Origin: Burkholderiales bacterium
Lineage (GTDB): Bacteria; Pseudomonadota; Gammaproteobacteria; Burkholderiales; SG8-39
Direction of reading: 5' to 3'
Assembly: GCA_017880775.1 (NCBI GenBank)
Contig: JADGRQ010000004.1
Coordinates: 124,001 to 188,000 of the forward strand
Length of the DNA stretch: 64,000 nucleotides
Part shown: positions 34,099 to 43,282 of the stretch, in pieces
Position numbering within the stretch: the first letter of the stretch is position 1
Layout of the letters: the number at the start of each line of letters is the position of its first letter
Notes under the pieces: generated by a model
The model's database searches: none
What the model saw: the letters and a program-made list of their open reading frames with translations, nothing else
Told to the model about the DNA's origin: nothing
Position numbers and translations under genes: made by a program

Positions 34099-35610
34099 AT
34101 GGCCCGAATCGCGATAGGCGGCTTCCAGCATGAAACCAATTGCTTCGTCGAACCGAAGACGGATTTCGCTTACTTCGCGGCACACCGGGACCGCCCACCG
34201 CTCGTCTACGGCGCCGACGTCGTCAAGTGGCTCTCCGGCACCAGCTTCGCGATTGCAGGCTTCATGGCCGACATGGCGCCGCACCACGAGCTTGTTCCGC
34301 TTCTGTGGACGAGCGGCGGTGCAGGCGGTCTGGTAACGCGCGACGCTTTCGAGCGCATTTCGGGCAGCTTGGTCGGCTACCTGTCGCAGTCCATGCCGGT
34401 CGACGCCGTCTATCTCGACCTGCACGGTGCGATGGTCAGCGAGGATTTCGAGGACGGCGAAGGGGAAGTCCTGCGCAGGGTGCGGGCGGCAGTCGGTGCC
34501 GATGTGCCGATCGTGATCAGCCTCGACTACCACGCCAATGTCACTCCAGAGATGGTCGAACACTCCGACGCGCTGATTGCCTACCGCACGTATCCGCATG
34601 TCGATCGAGTGCAGACCGGCAAGTACGCCGCACGCGCGATGCAGGCGCTTCTCGAGCGCGGCCGGCCCGCAGGACGCGCACTTCGCAAGGCGCCATTCCT
34701 CATCCCGCTCAATGGGCAGTGCACGCTGGTGGAGCCCTCTAGGGGAATCGTTGCGCGCTCGCGCGTCGTCGAGGGCGATCTCATCAACCTTTCCTACCTC
34801 GCCGGGTTCCCGCCTTCGGACCTTTACTGGTGCGGGCCCGCGGTGATCGCCCATGCCTGGACCCAGGCGGCTGCCGACCGCGCCGCGGACGAGATGCTGC
34901 GCCAGATCGAGGCGCAGGAGGCGCGTTTTGCCGAGACGATGGTGAGCTCGGAAGAAGGCGTCGCGCGGGCAATGGAGGTGGCGCGCACCGCGAAGCGCCC
35001 GGTGGTGATCGCGGACACGCAGGACAACCCGGGCTGCGGCGGCACCTCGGATTCGACCGGGCTTCTCAAGGCGCTCGTTGCGGTCGGTGCGCAAGGCGCA
35101 GTGCTCGGCTTCATGTGCGATGCGGAGGCGGCGAAGGCCGCGCACGCGGCTGGCGAAGGCGCAGAAATTCGGCTTGCCTTGGGCGGGCACTCCGGACCGG
35201 AAGGCGTGACGCCGCTCGAGGCGGCCTATCGGGTCGAGCGCCTGGGCAGCGGCAAGTTCAAGACCGACGGATCGGTGGCGGGCGGGCGCGAGATGGATGT
35301 CGGCCTGATGGCGCTCCTCGCGCTCGGCGGCGTACGCATTGCGGTGACGAGTAAGCGGCTGCAGGCCTACGACCAGGCACCCTTCCGCCATCTTGGCGTG
35401 GAGCCGGCGACGCAGAAGCTACTGGCGTTGAAGAGCACCTGCCACTACCGCGGCGAATTCGAGCCTATTGCCGAGGAGGTAATAGTGGTGCTTGCGCCCG
35501 GCTACTACCTCGCGGACCCGACGCGCTACCCCTTCCGGAGGCTGCGTGCGGGCGTGCGGCTCAAGCCCCAGGGACCCGAGTTCAAAGGCGCGACAGCGAG
35601 TCCTCGATGA
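34099..35610 (+). CDS. M81 family metallopeptidase (MlrC-like)
   Basis: The 503-residue protein opens ARIAIGGFQHETNCF and carries VDAVYLDLHGAMVSEDFEDGEGE and VISLDYHANVT, the metal-binding motifs of MlrC (microcystinase C) and the M81 family, plus ADTQDNPGCGGTSDSTGLL in the C-terminal DUF1485-like part. It is not necessarily a peptidase of microcystin: the family is common in soil proteobacteria that have no microcystin genes and occurs near amide and racemase enzymes. No signal peptide, so cytosolic. It converges with the M28 gene, 29 bases of overlap. Confidence 0.9.
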   Translation: MARIAIGGFQHETNCFVEPKTDFAYFAAHRDRPPLVYGADVVKWLSGTSFAIAGFMADMAPHHELVPLLWTSGGAGGLVTRDAFERISGSLVGYLSQSMPVDAVYLDLHGAMVSEDFEDGEGEVLRRVRAAVGADVPIVISLDYHANVTPEMVEHSDALIAYRTYPHVDRVQTGKYAARAMQALLERGRPAGRALRKAPFLIPLNGQCTLVEPSRGIVARSRVVEGDLINLSYLAGFPPSDLYWCGPAVIAHAWTQAAADRAADEMLRQIEAQEARFAETMVSSEEGVARAMEVARTAKRPVVIADTQDNPGCGGTSDSTGLLKALVAVGAQGAVLGFMCDAEAAKAAHAAGEGAEIRLALGGHSGPEGVTPLEAAYRVERLGSGKFKTDGSVAGGREMDVGLMALLALGGVRIAVTSKRLQAYDQAPFRHLGVEPATQKLLALKSTCHYRGEFEPIAEEVIVVLAPGYYLADPTRYPFRRLRAGVRLKPQGPEFKGATASPR

Positions 35611-37351
35611 TCGCAGTCGCGTCGGCGAGCGTGTCGGCCACGCGGTTGCGGTCGCGCACCGCCTTCGTCTCGAGCATCCACCGTTCCTCGCCTTCGCCGA
35701 GCTTCGCGAGCCGCGCAAGGTCGTAGAGCCCGGGAATCATGGTCGTCTGCGGCGTGAACCCGTAGGGATCGTGCCCATACTTGCCGATCGCAGAGCTCAT
35801 GAGCGGCACGACAAGCCGGCTCACGCGCTTCATCGCGCGATTCAGGATCCGGGCCGCATCCTCGCTTCCGCGGCCCGCCGCGAACGCGGCACTCGCCTCG
35901 GCAGCCGCCTTATCCAGCCGCTGCGCCGCCTTCTCGAAGGCCCGCGCAACCTCAAGGACGCCTTGCAGTCCGACCGCGGCACCGGGGCCCTCGAGCTCGT
36001 TCAGGCGCCTGATGATTTGCTCGGCCACCGGCGTGTATGTGAACGGCAGCACCGGGGCCGTGCAGAGCTCCCACAGATAAGCCGCGTACACGCGCATGTG
36101 CGGCTGCATGTAGTCCCAGTCGAGCTTGTCAATGGTGCACTCGATCGAGTGGTGCCACCAGCCGCGCGTGGCGAGCGCAGTAGCCTTGAGCTCCGCCTCG
36201 GCGAACGCGCCCTCGCCCTGGAACATCGGGATGCCCACGCCGATGAAGGAAGCATCGCCGCTCTTAGCGACCCGCTTCCATGAGATCTCGCGGTCCGGCA
36301 GGAGCTGCTTCTCCTCGCGCTGATGGAAGGCCTTCAGCTCCGCATTCGAGGTGGTATGCCAGGTGGTCGTGCCGATGCACGAAGGCTGGTCGATCTGCAA
36401 GTAGGCACAGGCGTGCTCGCGCAGCTTGTCCCAGTAGCGGTCGGCGAACCAGGCCGAGCCAGCCATGGTGCCCGTCTCGTGCGCGGTCCAAAAGCCGAAC
36501 ATCAGGCCACGCCGCATCTTGTGCTGGTGCTTCTTGAACACGCGCCCGAGCTCGATCATGATGGCGCTGCCGGCGGCATTGTCCGTCGCCGCCTCACCGG
36601 GCCACGAATCCTGATGGCCGCCGACCATGATGAAGTCGCCCGGCTCCGCCGTCTCCTTCGCCGGCAACTCTGCGACCGTAATCTGAACCGGCCGCCAGCC
36701 GTTGGTCACGTGTGTGCGGAACCATACGTGTACCGGCCCTTTGACGCACATCTCCTTTAGCTTCAGACCCGCGACGCGCGCAATCCCGATGCAGGGAATC
36801 GTCGGCATCTCAGTCTTCACATTCTCCGGCGTGGGGTTGCCCCAGACCGGTTTCACCGACCCGAACGGCACCGCCGTGTTCTCTGGCCCGCCCCAGTTCA
36901 TCATCACCGCGCCGACCGCGCCCCGAAGGCCCGCGATGCGCTGCTTCTCGTGCCTTGCGGGCGAGTAGGACAGCTCGGTGAGGATGATCTTCCCGCGCAC
37001 GTCCTTGCCCTCGAAGTCGGCAAGCGCGCCGGCACCGACGTAGACCAGCTCGCCTGAGATTCCCTCCGGCATCGTCTCCAGGCTGTGGCCGAGTGTATTC
37101 GCCTGAATGGCGATCTGCGCGGGCGACTGGACCCGGAACTCCGCGTGCTCCGGGAAGCTCACGATCGCGGGGAGCTCGTGAATCGCGGCATCGGTGACGT
37201 CAACCGCCTTCATGGCGTCGCGGCTGTACTCCGCCATGCGGCGTCCGTTCTCCGAACCGGCTGCGCGGTGCGGAATTTCCTTCACGATGCGCTCGACGTG
37301 CGCGCGGACGTTCTTGGCCGAGACTTCCTCGATGACCTGGGACTTCGACAT
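35582..37351 (-). CDS. M28 family peptidase with PA domain
   Basis: The 589-residue protein has a protease-associated domain (residues 100-200) and an M28 zinc core: VGGHQDSWPGEAATDNAAGS supplies His, Asp and the bridging ligand, WTAHETGTMAGS the Glu pair, and RGWWHHSIECTIDKLD the last His. The fold is that of Zn-dependent aminopeptidases and glutamate carboxypeptidase II-like enzymes. There is no signal peptide, which is unusual for PA-containing members. A C-terminal helical extension of about 130 residues follows. It is upstream-coupled to the Bug receptor gene (17-base gap). Confidence 0.88.
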   Translation of the reverse strand: MSKSQVIEEVSAKNVRAHVERIVKEIPHRAAGSENGRRMAEYSRDAMKAVDVTDAAIHELPAIVSFPEHAEFRVQSPAQIAIQANTLGHSLETMPEGISGELVYVGAGALADFEGKDVRGKIILTELSYSPARHEKQRIAGLRGAVGAVMMNWGGPENTAVPFGSVKPVWGNPTPENVKTEMPTIPCIGIARVAGLKLKEMCVKGPVHVWFRTHVTNGWRPVQITVAELPAKETAEPGDFIMVGGHQDSWPGEAATDNAAGSAIMIELGRVFKKHQHKMRRGLMFGFWTAHETGTMAGSAWFADRYWDKLREHACAYLQIDQPSCIGTTTWHTTSNAELKAFHQREEKQLLPDREISWKRVAKSGDASFIGVGIPMFQGEGAFAEAELKATALATRGWWHHSIECTIDKLDWDYMQPHMRVYAAYLWELCTAPVLPFTYTPVAEQIIRRLNELEGPGAAVGLQGVLEVARAFEKAAQRLDKAAAEASAAFAAGRGSEDAARILNRAMKRVSRLVVPLMSSAIGKYGHDPYGFTPQTTMIPGLYDLARLAKLGEGEERWMLETKAVRDRNRVADTLADATAIIEDSLSRL

Positions 37352-37368
37352 TTCCGTCTTTCCTTGCG

Positions 37369-38340
37369 CTATTTCTTCGGCTCGGGCGGGAATGCAGCCA
37401 GCATCTTCGGCCCGAGATTGGTCTCGAAATTGCGAATGCTTTCCTTCAGCTTGTCCGGACCCGTGAACTCCGGCTTGTACACGAGCGCCCTCGAGGCTTC
37501 GACAAAGGCGGGATCCTTGACAGCCTGCTCGATCGCTTTGGATATGCGGTCGACGAGCGCCGGTGGCATGTTCGCCGGCCCCCAGAAGTCGAAGCCGAAC
37601 ACCGGGACGTCGAACGCGATGCCGAGCTCGCGCAGCGTCGGCACGTCCGGCATCTCGTCCATGCGGTGGGGGCCTGCGACCGCCAGCGCGCGCGTCTTAC
37701 CGGCCTTCACGTTCGGGTAGACCTCCGAGGGTTGCGCAACGCGGTACTCGATGTGGCCGCCGAGCAGCGCCTGGCCGCTCGGGCCGCCACCCTTGAACGG
37801 AATGTAGGTGACGTCGATCCCGGCACTCTTCGCCGTCTCGAGCACGATCATGTTCATCATGCCCCCGGGAGCCGGTCCCCCAGCGTTCAATTTGCCCGGG
37901 TTTTTCTTGGCGTACTCGACGAGCTCCCTCCAGATCTTAAACGGCGCGTCCGCCCTCGCCTCGAGCATGCCCCAAGGGAAGTTCCCCGTCTCGCCGAGGA
38001 TGGTCATCTTGTGCCAGAACATTTCGTCCACGGCGCCGGAGTAGTAGTAGCCCATGAGCGCGAGGTGCCCGGCGAGGAGCAGCGTGTGTCCGTCGGGCTC
38101 CGCCTTGATGAGCGTATCCGTGGCGATCTTGGTGGACGCGCCCGCGATGTTTTCCACGATCACCGTGCCGCCGAGCGCCTTGGCGAGCGGCGTCTGGATT
38201 GCTCGCGCCGAGAGATCGTTTGCGCCGCCGGCGGCGAACGGAACAATGATGCGCACTGGCTTGCTGGGATAAGTCTGCGCGCCCGCGGGCTGCGCGAGAC
38301 CCAGGACCATCAGGCCTATCCATGCGAGCTTGAATCTCAT
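37369..38340 (-). CDS. Bug-family TTT receptor
   Basis: A 323-residue exported protein from the ATG at 38340: signal peptide FKLAWIGLMVLGLAQPAGA followed by QTYPSKPVRIIVPFAAGGAND. It has VIVENIAGASTKIATDTLIKAEPDGH and DVTYIPFKGGGPSGQALLGG, the Bug ligand and hinge motifs. The stretch EMFWHKMTILGE departs from most Bug proteins, so the ligand may differ. It lies between the quinone-reductase-like gene (upstream) and the M28 peptidase gene (downstream) on the same strand, suggesting uptake of a peptide-like or carboxylated amide substrate. Confidence 0.9.
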   Translation of the reverse strand: MRFKLAWIGLMVLGLAQPAGAQTYPSKPVRIIVPFAAGGANDLSARAIQTPLAKALGGTVIVENIAGASTKIATDTLIKAEPDGHTLLLAGHLALMGYYYSGAVDEMFWHKMTILGETGNFPWGMLEARADAPFKIWRELVEYAKKNPGKLNAGGPAPGGMMNMIVLETAKSAGIDVTYIPFKGGGPSGQALLGGHIEYRVAQPSEVYPNVKAGKTRALAVAGPHRMDEMPDVPTLRELGIAFDVPVFGFDFWGPANMPPALVDRISKAIEQAVKDPAFVEASRALVYKPEFTGPDKLKESIRNFETNLGPKMLAAFPPEPKK

Positions 38341-38368
38341 GTTCTTCCTCCTGTGTAGTGACCGACCT

Positions 38369-39370
38369 TCAGGGTACGAGGACAATCTTCCCGATGTGCG
38401 CGCCGCTGTCAAAGTATTCGTGGACCTTCGCGGCGTCCTTGAGCGGGTGCACCGAGTCCACGAGCGGCGCGATCGGCGAACGCGCCGACAGCTTGGGCCA
38501 CACGTGTTCGAGCAGACCGGCGGCAATTTCACCTTTCTGGTCCGGCGTGCGGTGGCGCAGTGACGAGCCGATGATCGTGGCGCGCCGCTTCAGGAGCGTG
38601 CTCATGTCGATGGTTGCGTGCTTGTCGGGCCCCTGCGTCGCGAGGTGCACGACCCGGCCCTCGAGCGCGAGCACGTCGAGGCTGCGCTGCACGTAGTCGC
38701 GGCCGACAATATCGACCACGACGTCGACCCCCCGGCCGCCGGTCTTTTCCATGACTGCCAGCACGAAATCCGTGGCCCTGTAGTTGATCGCGCTTGCCGC
38801 GCCTATGCGCACGCAGGCTTCGCATTTCCGCTCGCTCCCGGCCGTCGCAATCGCGCTCGCACCGAACGCGCGCGCGAGCATGATTGACATCGAACCGATG
38901 CCGCTCGTGCCACCATGTGCAAGCAGCGTCTCCCCCGCGACAAGGCGCGCACGCCGAAAGACGTTGTCCCACACCGTGAAGACGTTCTCGGGCAGGGTAG
39001 CAGCCTCGATGGCGGTCCAGTTGGGCGGTATCGGCAGCACCTGCTGCTGCGGCGCAACTGCGTATTCGGCGTAACCGCCGCCAGGGAGGAGCGCGCACAC
39101 CGCGTCGCCAAGCTTCCATCGCTCCACCCTATCGCCCAGCGCCGCCACGGTGCCCGCGACTTCGAGGCCCGGCAGGTCCGAGGCGCCGGGCGGCGGCGGA
39201 TGCATGCCGCGGCGCTGCAGGGAATCGGGGCGGCAGACGCCGATGGCCTCCACGCGGATCAGCACCTCCCCGGGTGCGGGCGCCGGCACCGGGCGCATCG
39301 CCGCGCGCAGCACGCTCGGCGGGCCGAATTGCGGAATCTCCACAACGTTCATGGAGGACGGAAGGTTCAT
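38369..39370 (-). CDS. Zinc-independent medium-chain dehydrogenase (quinone oxidoreductase PIG3 type)
   Basis: The 333-residue protein matches PIG3-type NADPH:quinone oxidoreductases: GVCRPDSLQRRGMHPPPPGA, then LLAHGGTSGIGSMSIMLARAFGA (AxxGxxG NADPH motif) and GRVVHLATQGP. Catalytic zinc ligands are absent. It would reduce quinones or enones one or two electrons at a time. Start at 39370; an ATG at 39352 would remove six residues. The much longer open frame upstream is antisense to the ketopantoate-reductase-like gene. The receptor gene follows 29 bases later. Confidence 0.88.
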   Translation of the reverse strand: MNLPSSMNVVEIPQFGPPSVLRAAMRPVPAPAPGEVLIRVEAIGVCRPDSLQRRGMHPPPPGASDLPGLEVAGTVAALGDRVERWKLGDAVCALLPGGGYAEYAVAPQQQVLPIPPNWTAIEAATLPENVFTVWDNVFRRARLVAGETLLAHGGTSGIGSMSIMLARAFGASAIATAGSERKCEACVRIGAASAINYRATDFVLAVMEKTGGRGVDVVVDIVGRDYVQRSLDVLALEGRVVHLATQGPDKHATIDMSTLLKRRATIIGSSLRHRTPDQKGEIAAGLLEHVWPKLSARSPIAPLVDSVHPLKDAAKVHEYFDSGAHIGKIVLVP

Positions 39371-39454
39371 TGCGGTCCAGTCTAACGCTCGAGCCCCCAA
39401 GGGTGTCACACGTTTCGCATCGCGCGCCGGAAACGCGTCGCGCACGTCGCTACA

Positions 39455-40543
39455 ATGCGCCGAATGAAGGGAACGCAACTGAGCCCACCCTCTGCCAGTG
39501 ACCCTGTCGTCGTTTGGGGTGGCGGCGCGATCGGCGGCACGCTCGCCGCGTACTGGGCGCGCGCAGGCATCCCTGTGCTGCTGGTCGACATCGTGCCAGC
39601 TCATGTCGAGGCTTGCCGCACGACCGGCCTGCGGATCGAAGGCACAGTAGAAAGTTTCGTCCAGCATGTGCCGGCGGTGCTGCCCGAGGATCTCGAGGGC
39701 GTCTATTCCCGCTTCGTACTCGCGGTAAAAGCGCAGCACACCGCGGCGGCGCTCGACCGGCTGCTCCCGCATCTCGCGGACGACGGCTTCATCCTCTCGG
39801 CGCAGAACGGTCTGAACGAAGTGCTCATCGCTGAGCGCGCCGGCAAAGTGCGCACCATGGGCTGCTTCGTGAATTTCGGCGCCGACTGGCTCGAACCCGG
39901 GCGTATCCTCTACGGCGGCCGCGGCGAAGTCGTGGTTGGCGAAATCGACGGTTCGCCGCGCGAGCGGACGATGGAGATGTATCGCCTGCTCTCGCTCTTC
40001 GAGCCGGCCGCGGTGCTGACCGACAACATCTGGGGCTACCTTTGGGGCAAGCTCGGATTCGCGGCCATGCTCTTCGCCACCTCGCTCAACAACGACACCA
40101 TGGATGCCAACTTCGCCGACCCCGATCGCTTCGTGGTGTTCGACCGGCTGGGGCGTGAGGTTATGGCGGTGGCCCGATCTCGCGGCGTCGCGCCGGTTGG
40201 CATCACGGGCTTCGACCCAGCGGCGTTCATGCCCGGCGCGCCGGAGGCGGCGGCGCGTGCCTGTATGGCGGTGCTCGCCCAGCGCCGCCGCAACAGCGCG
40301 AAAAAGCACTCCGGCTTCTGGCGCGACCTCGGCGTGCGAAAGCGCCGCACTGAGGTGAATGAACTGCTCGGCAAGGTGGTCGAGCTTGGCCGAGACGCGG
40401 GCGTCGAGACGCCGGCGCTCAGCACTCTCATCGCGCTCATCCACGACATCGAGGACGGCCGTCGCGAGATTTCGCGCGACACTTTTGAAGTGCTCCGCAG
40501 ACAATGCGAACCCAGCTCCCAGACGACCTTCGCTGCGCAGTGA
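39455..40543 (+). CDS. 2-dehydropantoate 2-reductase family protein
   Basis: The 362-residue protein has the N-terminal VVVWGGGAIGGTLAAYWARAG NADP-binding motif and the KPR C-terminal domain with GYLWGKLGFAAMLFATSLN (Lys, Asn) and the trailing RRTEVNELLGKVVELGR. It is longer than PanE (about 300) and the pantothenate context is missing, so it is likely a paralogue that reduces another 2-keto acid. It leads the plus-strand operon KPR / NodB-1 / NodB-2 / C45 / SDR; its last 40 bases overlap the next start. Confidence 0.88.
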   Translation: MRRMKGTQLSPPSASDPVVVWGGGAIGGTLAAYWARAGIPVLLVDIVPAHVEACRTTGLRIEGTVESFVQHVPAVLPEDLEGVYSRFVLAVKAQHTAAALDRLLPHLADDGFILSAQNGLNEVLIAERAGKVRTMGCFVNFGADWLEPGRILYGGRGEVVVGEIDGSPRERTMEMYRLLSLFEPAAVLTDNIWGYLWGKLGFAAMLFATSLNNDTMDANFADPDRFVVFDRLGREVMAVARSRGVAPVGITGFDPAAFMPGAPEAAARACMAVLAQRRRNSAKKHSGFWRDLGVRKRRTEVNELLGKVVELGRDAGVETPALSTLIALIHDIEDGRREISRDTFEVLRRQCEPSSQTTFAAQ

Positions 40544-41328
40544 TCCTCGGCGTGGACTTCGACGGCCCGAGCCACGAAGTCGGTCGCGGTATTGCGCCAC
40601 TCGGCACGCACTCCTGGGGCCGCTACTCGGCCCGCCGCGGCATCCCGCGTCTGATGGACATGCTCCAGCGTCAGGGCGTGCCCTGCACTTTCTTCGTACC
40701 CGGTTACGACGCGCAGTGCCATCCGGAGACGGTGCGCGCCATCGATGCCGCCGGCTTCGAAGTCGCGGCGCACGGCTACCTGCACGAGGCCTGGGACCTT
40801 CCGGCGGAGGAGGAGACTCGGCTCCTGCACCAGACCGACGACATCCTCCGCGAGGCCCTCGGCAAGCCGGTGCTCGGCTGGCGCTCTCCGTCGGGCCGCA
40901 AGACGGCCAACACGATGCACGTGCTGAAGTCGATGGGCTATATCTACGATTCGAGCGACAAAGACTATGACCTGCCCTACCGGCTGCGCTTCGGCCCGGG
41001 CAAAGATGACTGCATCGTCGAGCTACCGAACAACACCTACAGCCTGGACGATTTTCCGTTCTTCAAGTTCAGCTACACACCGCCGTCGGAAGTGCTTGAG
41101 CAATGGAAATCGGAGTTCGATGCAATATATGCCTCTGACCGCTTCGTGGTGCTGGTCGTGCATCCGCGCTCGGGCTGGGGCTCCGGTACGCCAGCGCGCA
41201 CGGCGATCTTCGAGGAAGCCATCGGCTACATGAAGGTGCACGACGGCGTGCGCTTCTTCTCCTCTGCCCAGTTCGCACGCTGGTGCCTGGATCATCCGCA
41301 GCACCTGGAAGAAGTGAGGGTCCCATGA
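40504..41328 (+). CDS. Polysaccharide deacetylase-fold (NodB) hydrolase
   Basis: The 274-residue protein has a NodB-homology domain: GVDFDG (D18, D20), AAHGYLHE (H90 and H94), and GWRSPSGRKT. These are the metal triad of carbohydrate esterase 4 enzymes, including the PuuE allantoinase subgroup that acts on cyclic amides. A signal peptide is lacking, so the substrate is small and cytosolic rather than a polysaccharide. It overlaps the preceding gene by 40 bases and the next by four. The second NodB-fold gene that follows lost the metal ligands. Confidence 0.88.
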   Translation: MRTQLPDDLRCAVILGVDFDGPSHEVGRGIAPLGTHSWGRYSARRGIPRLMDMLQRQGVPCTFFVPGYDAQCHPETVRAIDAAGFEVAAHGYLHEAWDLPAEEETRLLHQTDDILREALGKPVLGWRSPSGRKTANTMHVLKSMGYIYDSSDKDYDLPYRLRFGPGKDDCIVELPNNTYSLDDFPFFKFSYTPPSEVLEQWKSEFDAIYASDRFVVLVVHPRSGWGSGTPARTAIFEEAIGYMKVHDGVRFFSSAQFARWCLDHPQHLEEVRVP

Positions 41329-42179
41329 CCGGCTGCAGCGTTTTTCTTTCGGTCAACTTCGACGCCGAAGCCTATGACCTAAAGTCCACTACCGAGGACC
41401 GGCTCTTCGGCCGGTTCTCCTACGGCCGCTATGGCGTACGTGCCGGGCTGCCGCGCCTCCTCAAGATGCTCGAACGACGCGGCATCGCAGCTACGGTATT
41501 CGTAACCGCAAGCGACGCCGTTCGCCATGCGGACGCGATGCGTGCTCTGCGCGATGCCGGGCACGAGATCGCCTCGCGAGGCGCCGACCTCACGCCGCTG
41601 CCGCTGCTCAAGGAACGCGAACGGGACACGTTGGCGCAGGCGCGCGACACGCTTGCGCGCATCACGGGCGAGCCGCCCAAGGGCTTCCGGGCCCCGGCGG
41701 GCGAGCTCGGCCCGCAGAGCCTGCGCCTTCTGGCTGAACTCGGCTTTGCCTACGACTCGAGCTTCCAGGACGACGATCACCCGTACGTCTTCGCACCCAC
41801 GCCTTCCACGCGGATCGCCGAGATACCGACAGTGCAGGCACTCGACGATTCGTTGCCCTTCTCGGCGCGCCACACGCATGCCCGGGTCGTGAAGATCTGG
41901 CGCGAGGAGTTCGACGCGCTGTACCGCGAGGGTTGCCTCGTGCCGCTCACCGTGCATCTGCGCGGCGACATCGGCTTCACGCGCGCGGCGCGCATCGCGG
42001 CGCTTGAGGACCTGCTCGCATATATGGCGAGCCGCCCGGGTGTGCGCTTCAGGACCGGCACCGAGCTCGCTGTGGCGGCGCTCGAGAGTGGCACGACGGA
42101 GCCGGATCCGCTCGCACCGCACCAGGCGACGCTCAGCGTCACTCCCTACCGCGGCGATCTTGCCGTCAAGCCGATCTGA
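41325..42179 (+). CDS. Degenerate NodB-fold protein
   Basis: The 284-residue protein is clearly homologous to its upstream neighbour (SVNFDAEAYD, YGRYGVRAGLPRLLKMLERRGI, GFRAPAGELG, GFAYDSSF), but the metal site is gone. The HxxxH motif is replaced by RGADL (R85 and L89), and the first Asp of the DFD motif by Asn. Probably a regulatory or structural partner of the intact enzyme, or an altered activity. ATGA overlap with the upstream gene shows tight co-translation. A C-terminal tail of about 25 residues (TTEPDPLAPH region) is not part of the fold. Confidence 0.82.
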   Translation: MTGCSVFLSVNFDAEAYDLKSTTEDRLFGRFSYGRYGVRAGLPRLLKMLERRGIAATVFVTASDAVRHADAMRALRDAGHEIASRGADLTPLPLLKERERDTLAQARDTLARITGEPPKGFRAPAGELGPQSLRLLAELGFAYDSSFQDDDHPYVFAPTPSTRIAEIPTVQALDDSLPFSARHTHARVVKIWREEFDALYREGCLVPLTVHLRGDIGFTRAARIAALEDLLAYMASRPGVRFRTGTELAVAALESGTTEPDPLAPHQATLSVTPYRGDLAVKPI

Positions 42180-42181
42180 TC

Positions 42182-43282
42182 ATGGACTTCCCGCTCATAG
42201 ACCTGCGCGGCGCGCCATACGAGCGCGGCCGCACCCACGGCAAAACCGTTCCCGAGCGCATCGAGCGCAGCATCGCCCTCTACCGCGGCGAGCTCGAGCG
42301 GCGCGGCGTAGCGCTGGCGGAGATTCACCGCCTGGCGCGTGATTTCGCGCCGCATGTCAGCGCCTTCGACCCTGCATATCTTGAGGAGATGCAGGGGATC
42401 GCCGACGGCGCAGGCGTCGCGCTGGAGGACATCGTCCTGATCAACTGCCGTACCGAGATGATGTTCGGCGCCCGCCAGATGATCGGCGCATCGGCGCTTG
42501 CCAAGAATGATGGCTGCACGGCGGCGATCATCCTGCCGGAAGCCGCGGAGGATGGTGTCCTCATTCATGGGCACAACTGGGATTGGCGCGAGCAATGCGT
42601 GGACACGGGAGTTGTGCTGCGCATTCGCCGCAGTGACGGTCCCGACATGCTCGCCTTCGCCGAAGCCGGTGCGCTAGCGCGCCACGGCCTCAACGCGGCC
42701 GGCGTGTCCCTTACCGGCAACTACATCGGCTGCGATCGAGACTTCAACACCGAGGGCCGCATGCCGCTCGGGCTCGTTCGCCGCAAGCTCCTCGAATCAG
42801 CTAACCTCGCCTCCGCCCTGCGCACCGCCTGGGGCCACCAGCGTGCCTGCTCCACCAACGTGATGCTGGCTGCCGCAGAAGGCGAGGCAATCGACCTGGA
42901 AATGGCGCCCGACGAGATCTTCCCGGTCGCACCGCGCGACGGCATTCTCGTGCACGCCAACCATTGGGTAAGCCCGACGGCGCAGATCAAGCTGCGCGAT
43001 ACGGGTATCGCGATCAGCGTGTGCACCCTTTACCGGCAGCGGCGCACCGAGCACGCACTGCGCGGCAAGCGACGCCCCATCTCGGTGGCCGACGTGAAAC
43101 ACGCGCTGGCAGATGAGTACGGCAAGCCGGACTCAGTGTTGCGGCCGCCCAAGCCGGGCATCGTCGGGTCGGTGACCTGCACCGTGTGCACCACCATCAT
43201 GCTGCCGGCGAAGGGCGAGATGTGGATTGCCCGCAAACCGTGGGTTGAGCGCAATTTCCGCAAGTATTCGCTCGCGTCATGA
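42182..43282 (+). CDS. C45 family peptidase / acyltransferase (Ntn hydrolase)
   Basis: The 366-residue protein has the C45 (isopenicillin N acyltransferase-like) pattern: RGAPYERGRTHGK near the start, LEDIVLINCRTEMMF, and KNDGCTAAI with the catalytic Cys112, which becomes the N-terminal nucleophile after self-cleavage between G111 and C112. GHNWDW follows, as usual. It hydrolyses or transfers amide-linked acyl groups. It begins two bases after the degenerate NodB gene and overlaps the SDR gene (ATGA). The joint operon suggests that a cyclic or acylated amide is opened and its acyl group removed. Confidence 0.86.
   Translation: MDFPLIDLRGAPYERGRTHGKTVPERIERSIALYRGELERRGVALAEIHRLARDFAPHVSAFDPAYLEEMQGIADGAGVALEDIVLINCRTEMMFGARQMIGASALAKNDGCTAAIILPEAAEDGVLIHGHNWDWREQCVDTGVVLRIRRSDGPDMLAFAEAGALARHGLNAAGVSLTGNYIGCDRDFNTEGRMPLGLVRRKLLESANLASALRTAWGHQRACSTNVMLAAAEGEAIDLEMAPDEIFPVAPRDGILVHANHWVSPTAQIKLRDTGIAISVCTLYRQRRTEHALRGKRRPISVADVKHALADEYGKPDSVLRPPKPGIVGSVTCTVCTTIMLPAKGEMWIARKPWVERNFRKYSLAS

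Noticed and set aside
38369-40600. 743-residue frame upstream of the quinone-reductase-like gene
   Set aside because: Residues before NLPSSMNVVEIP are antisense to the ketopantoate-reductase-like gene.
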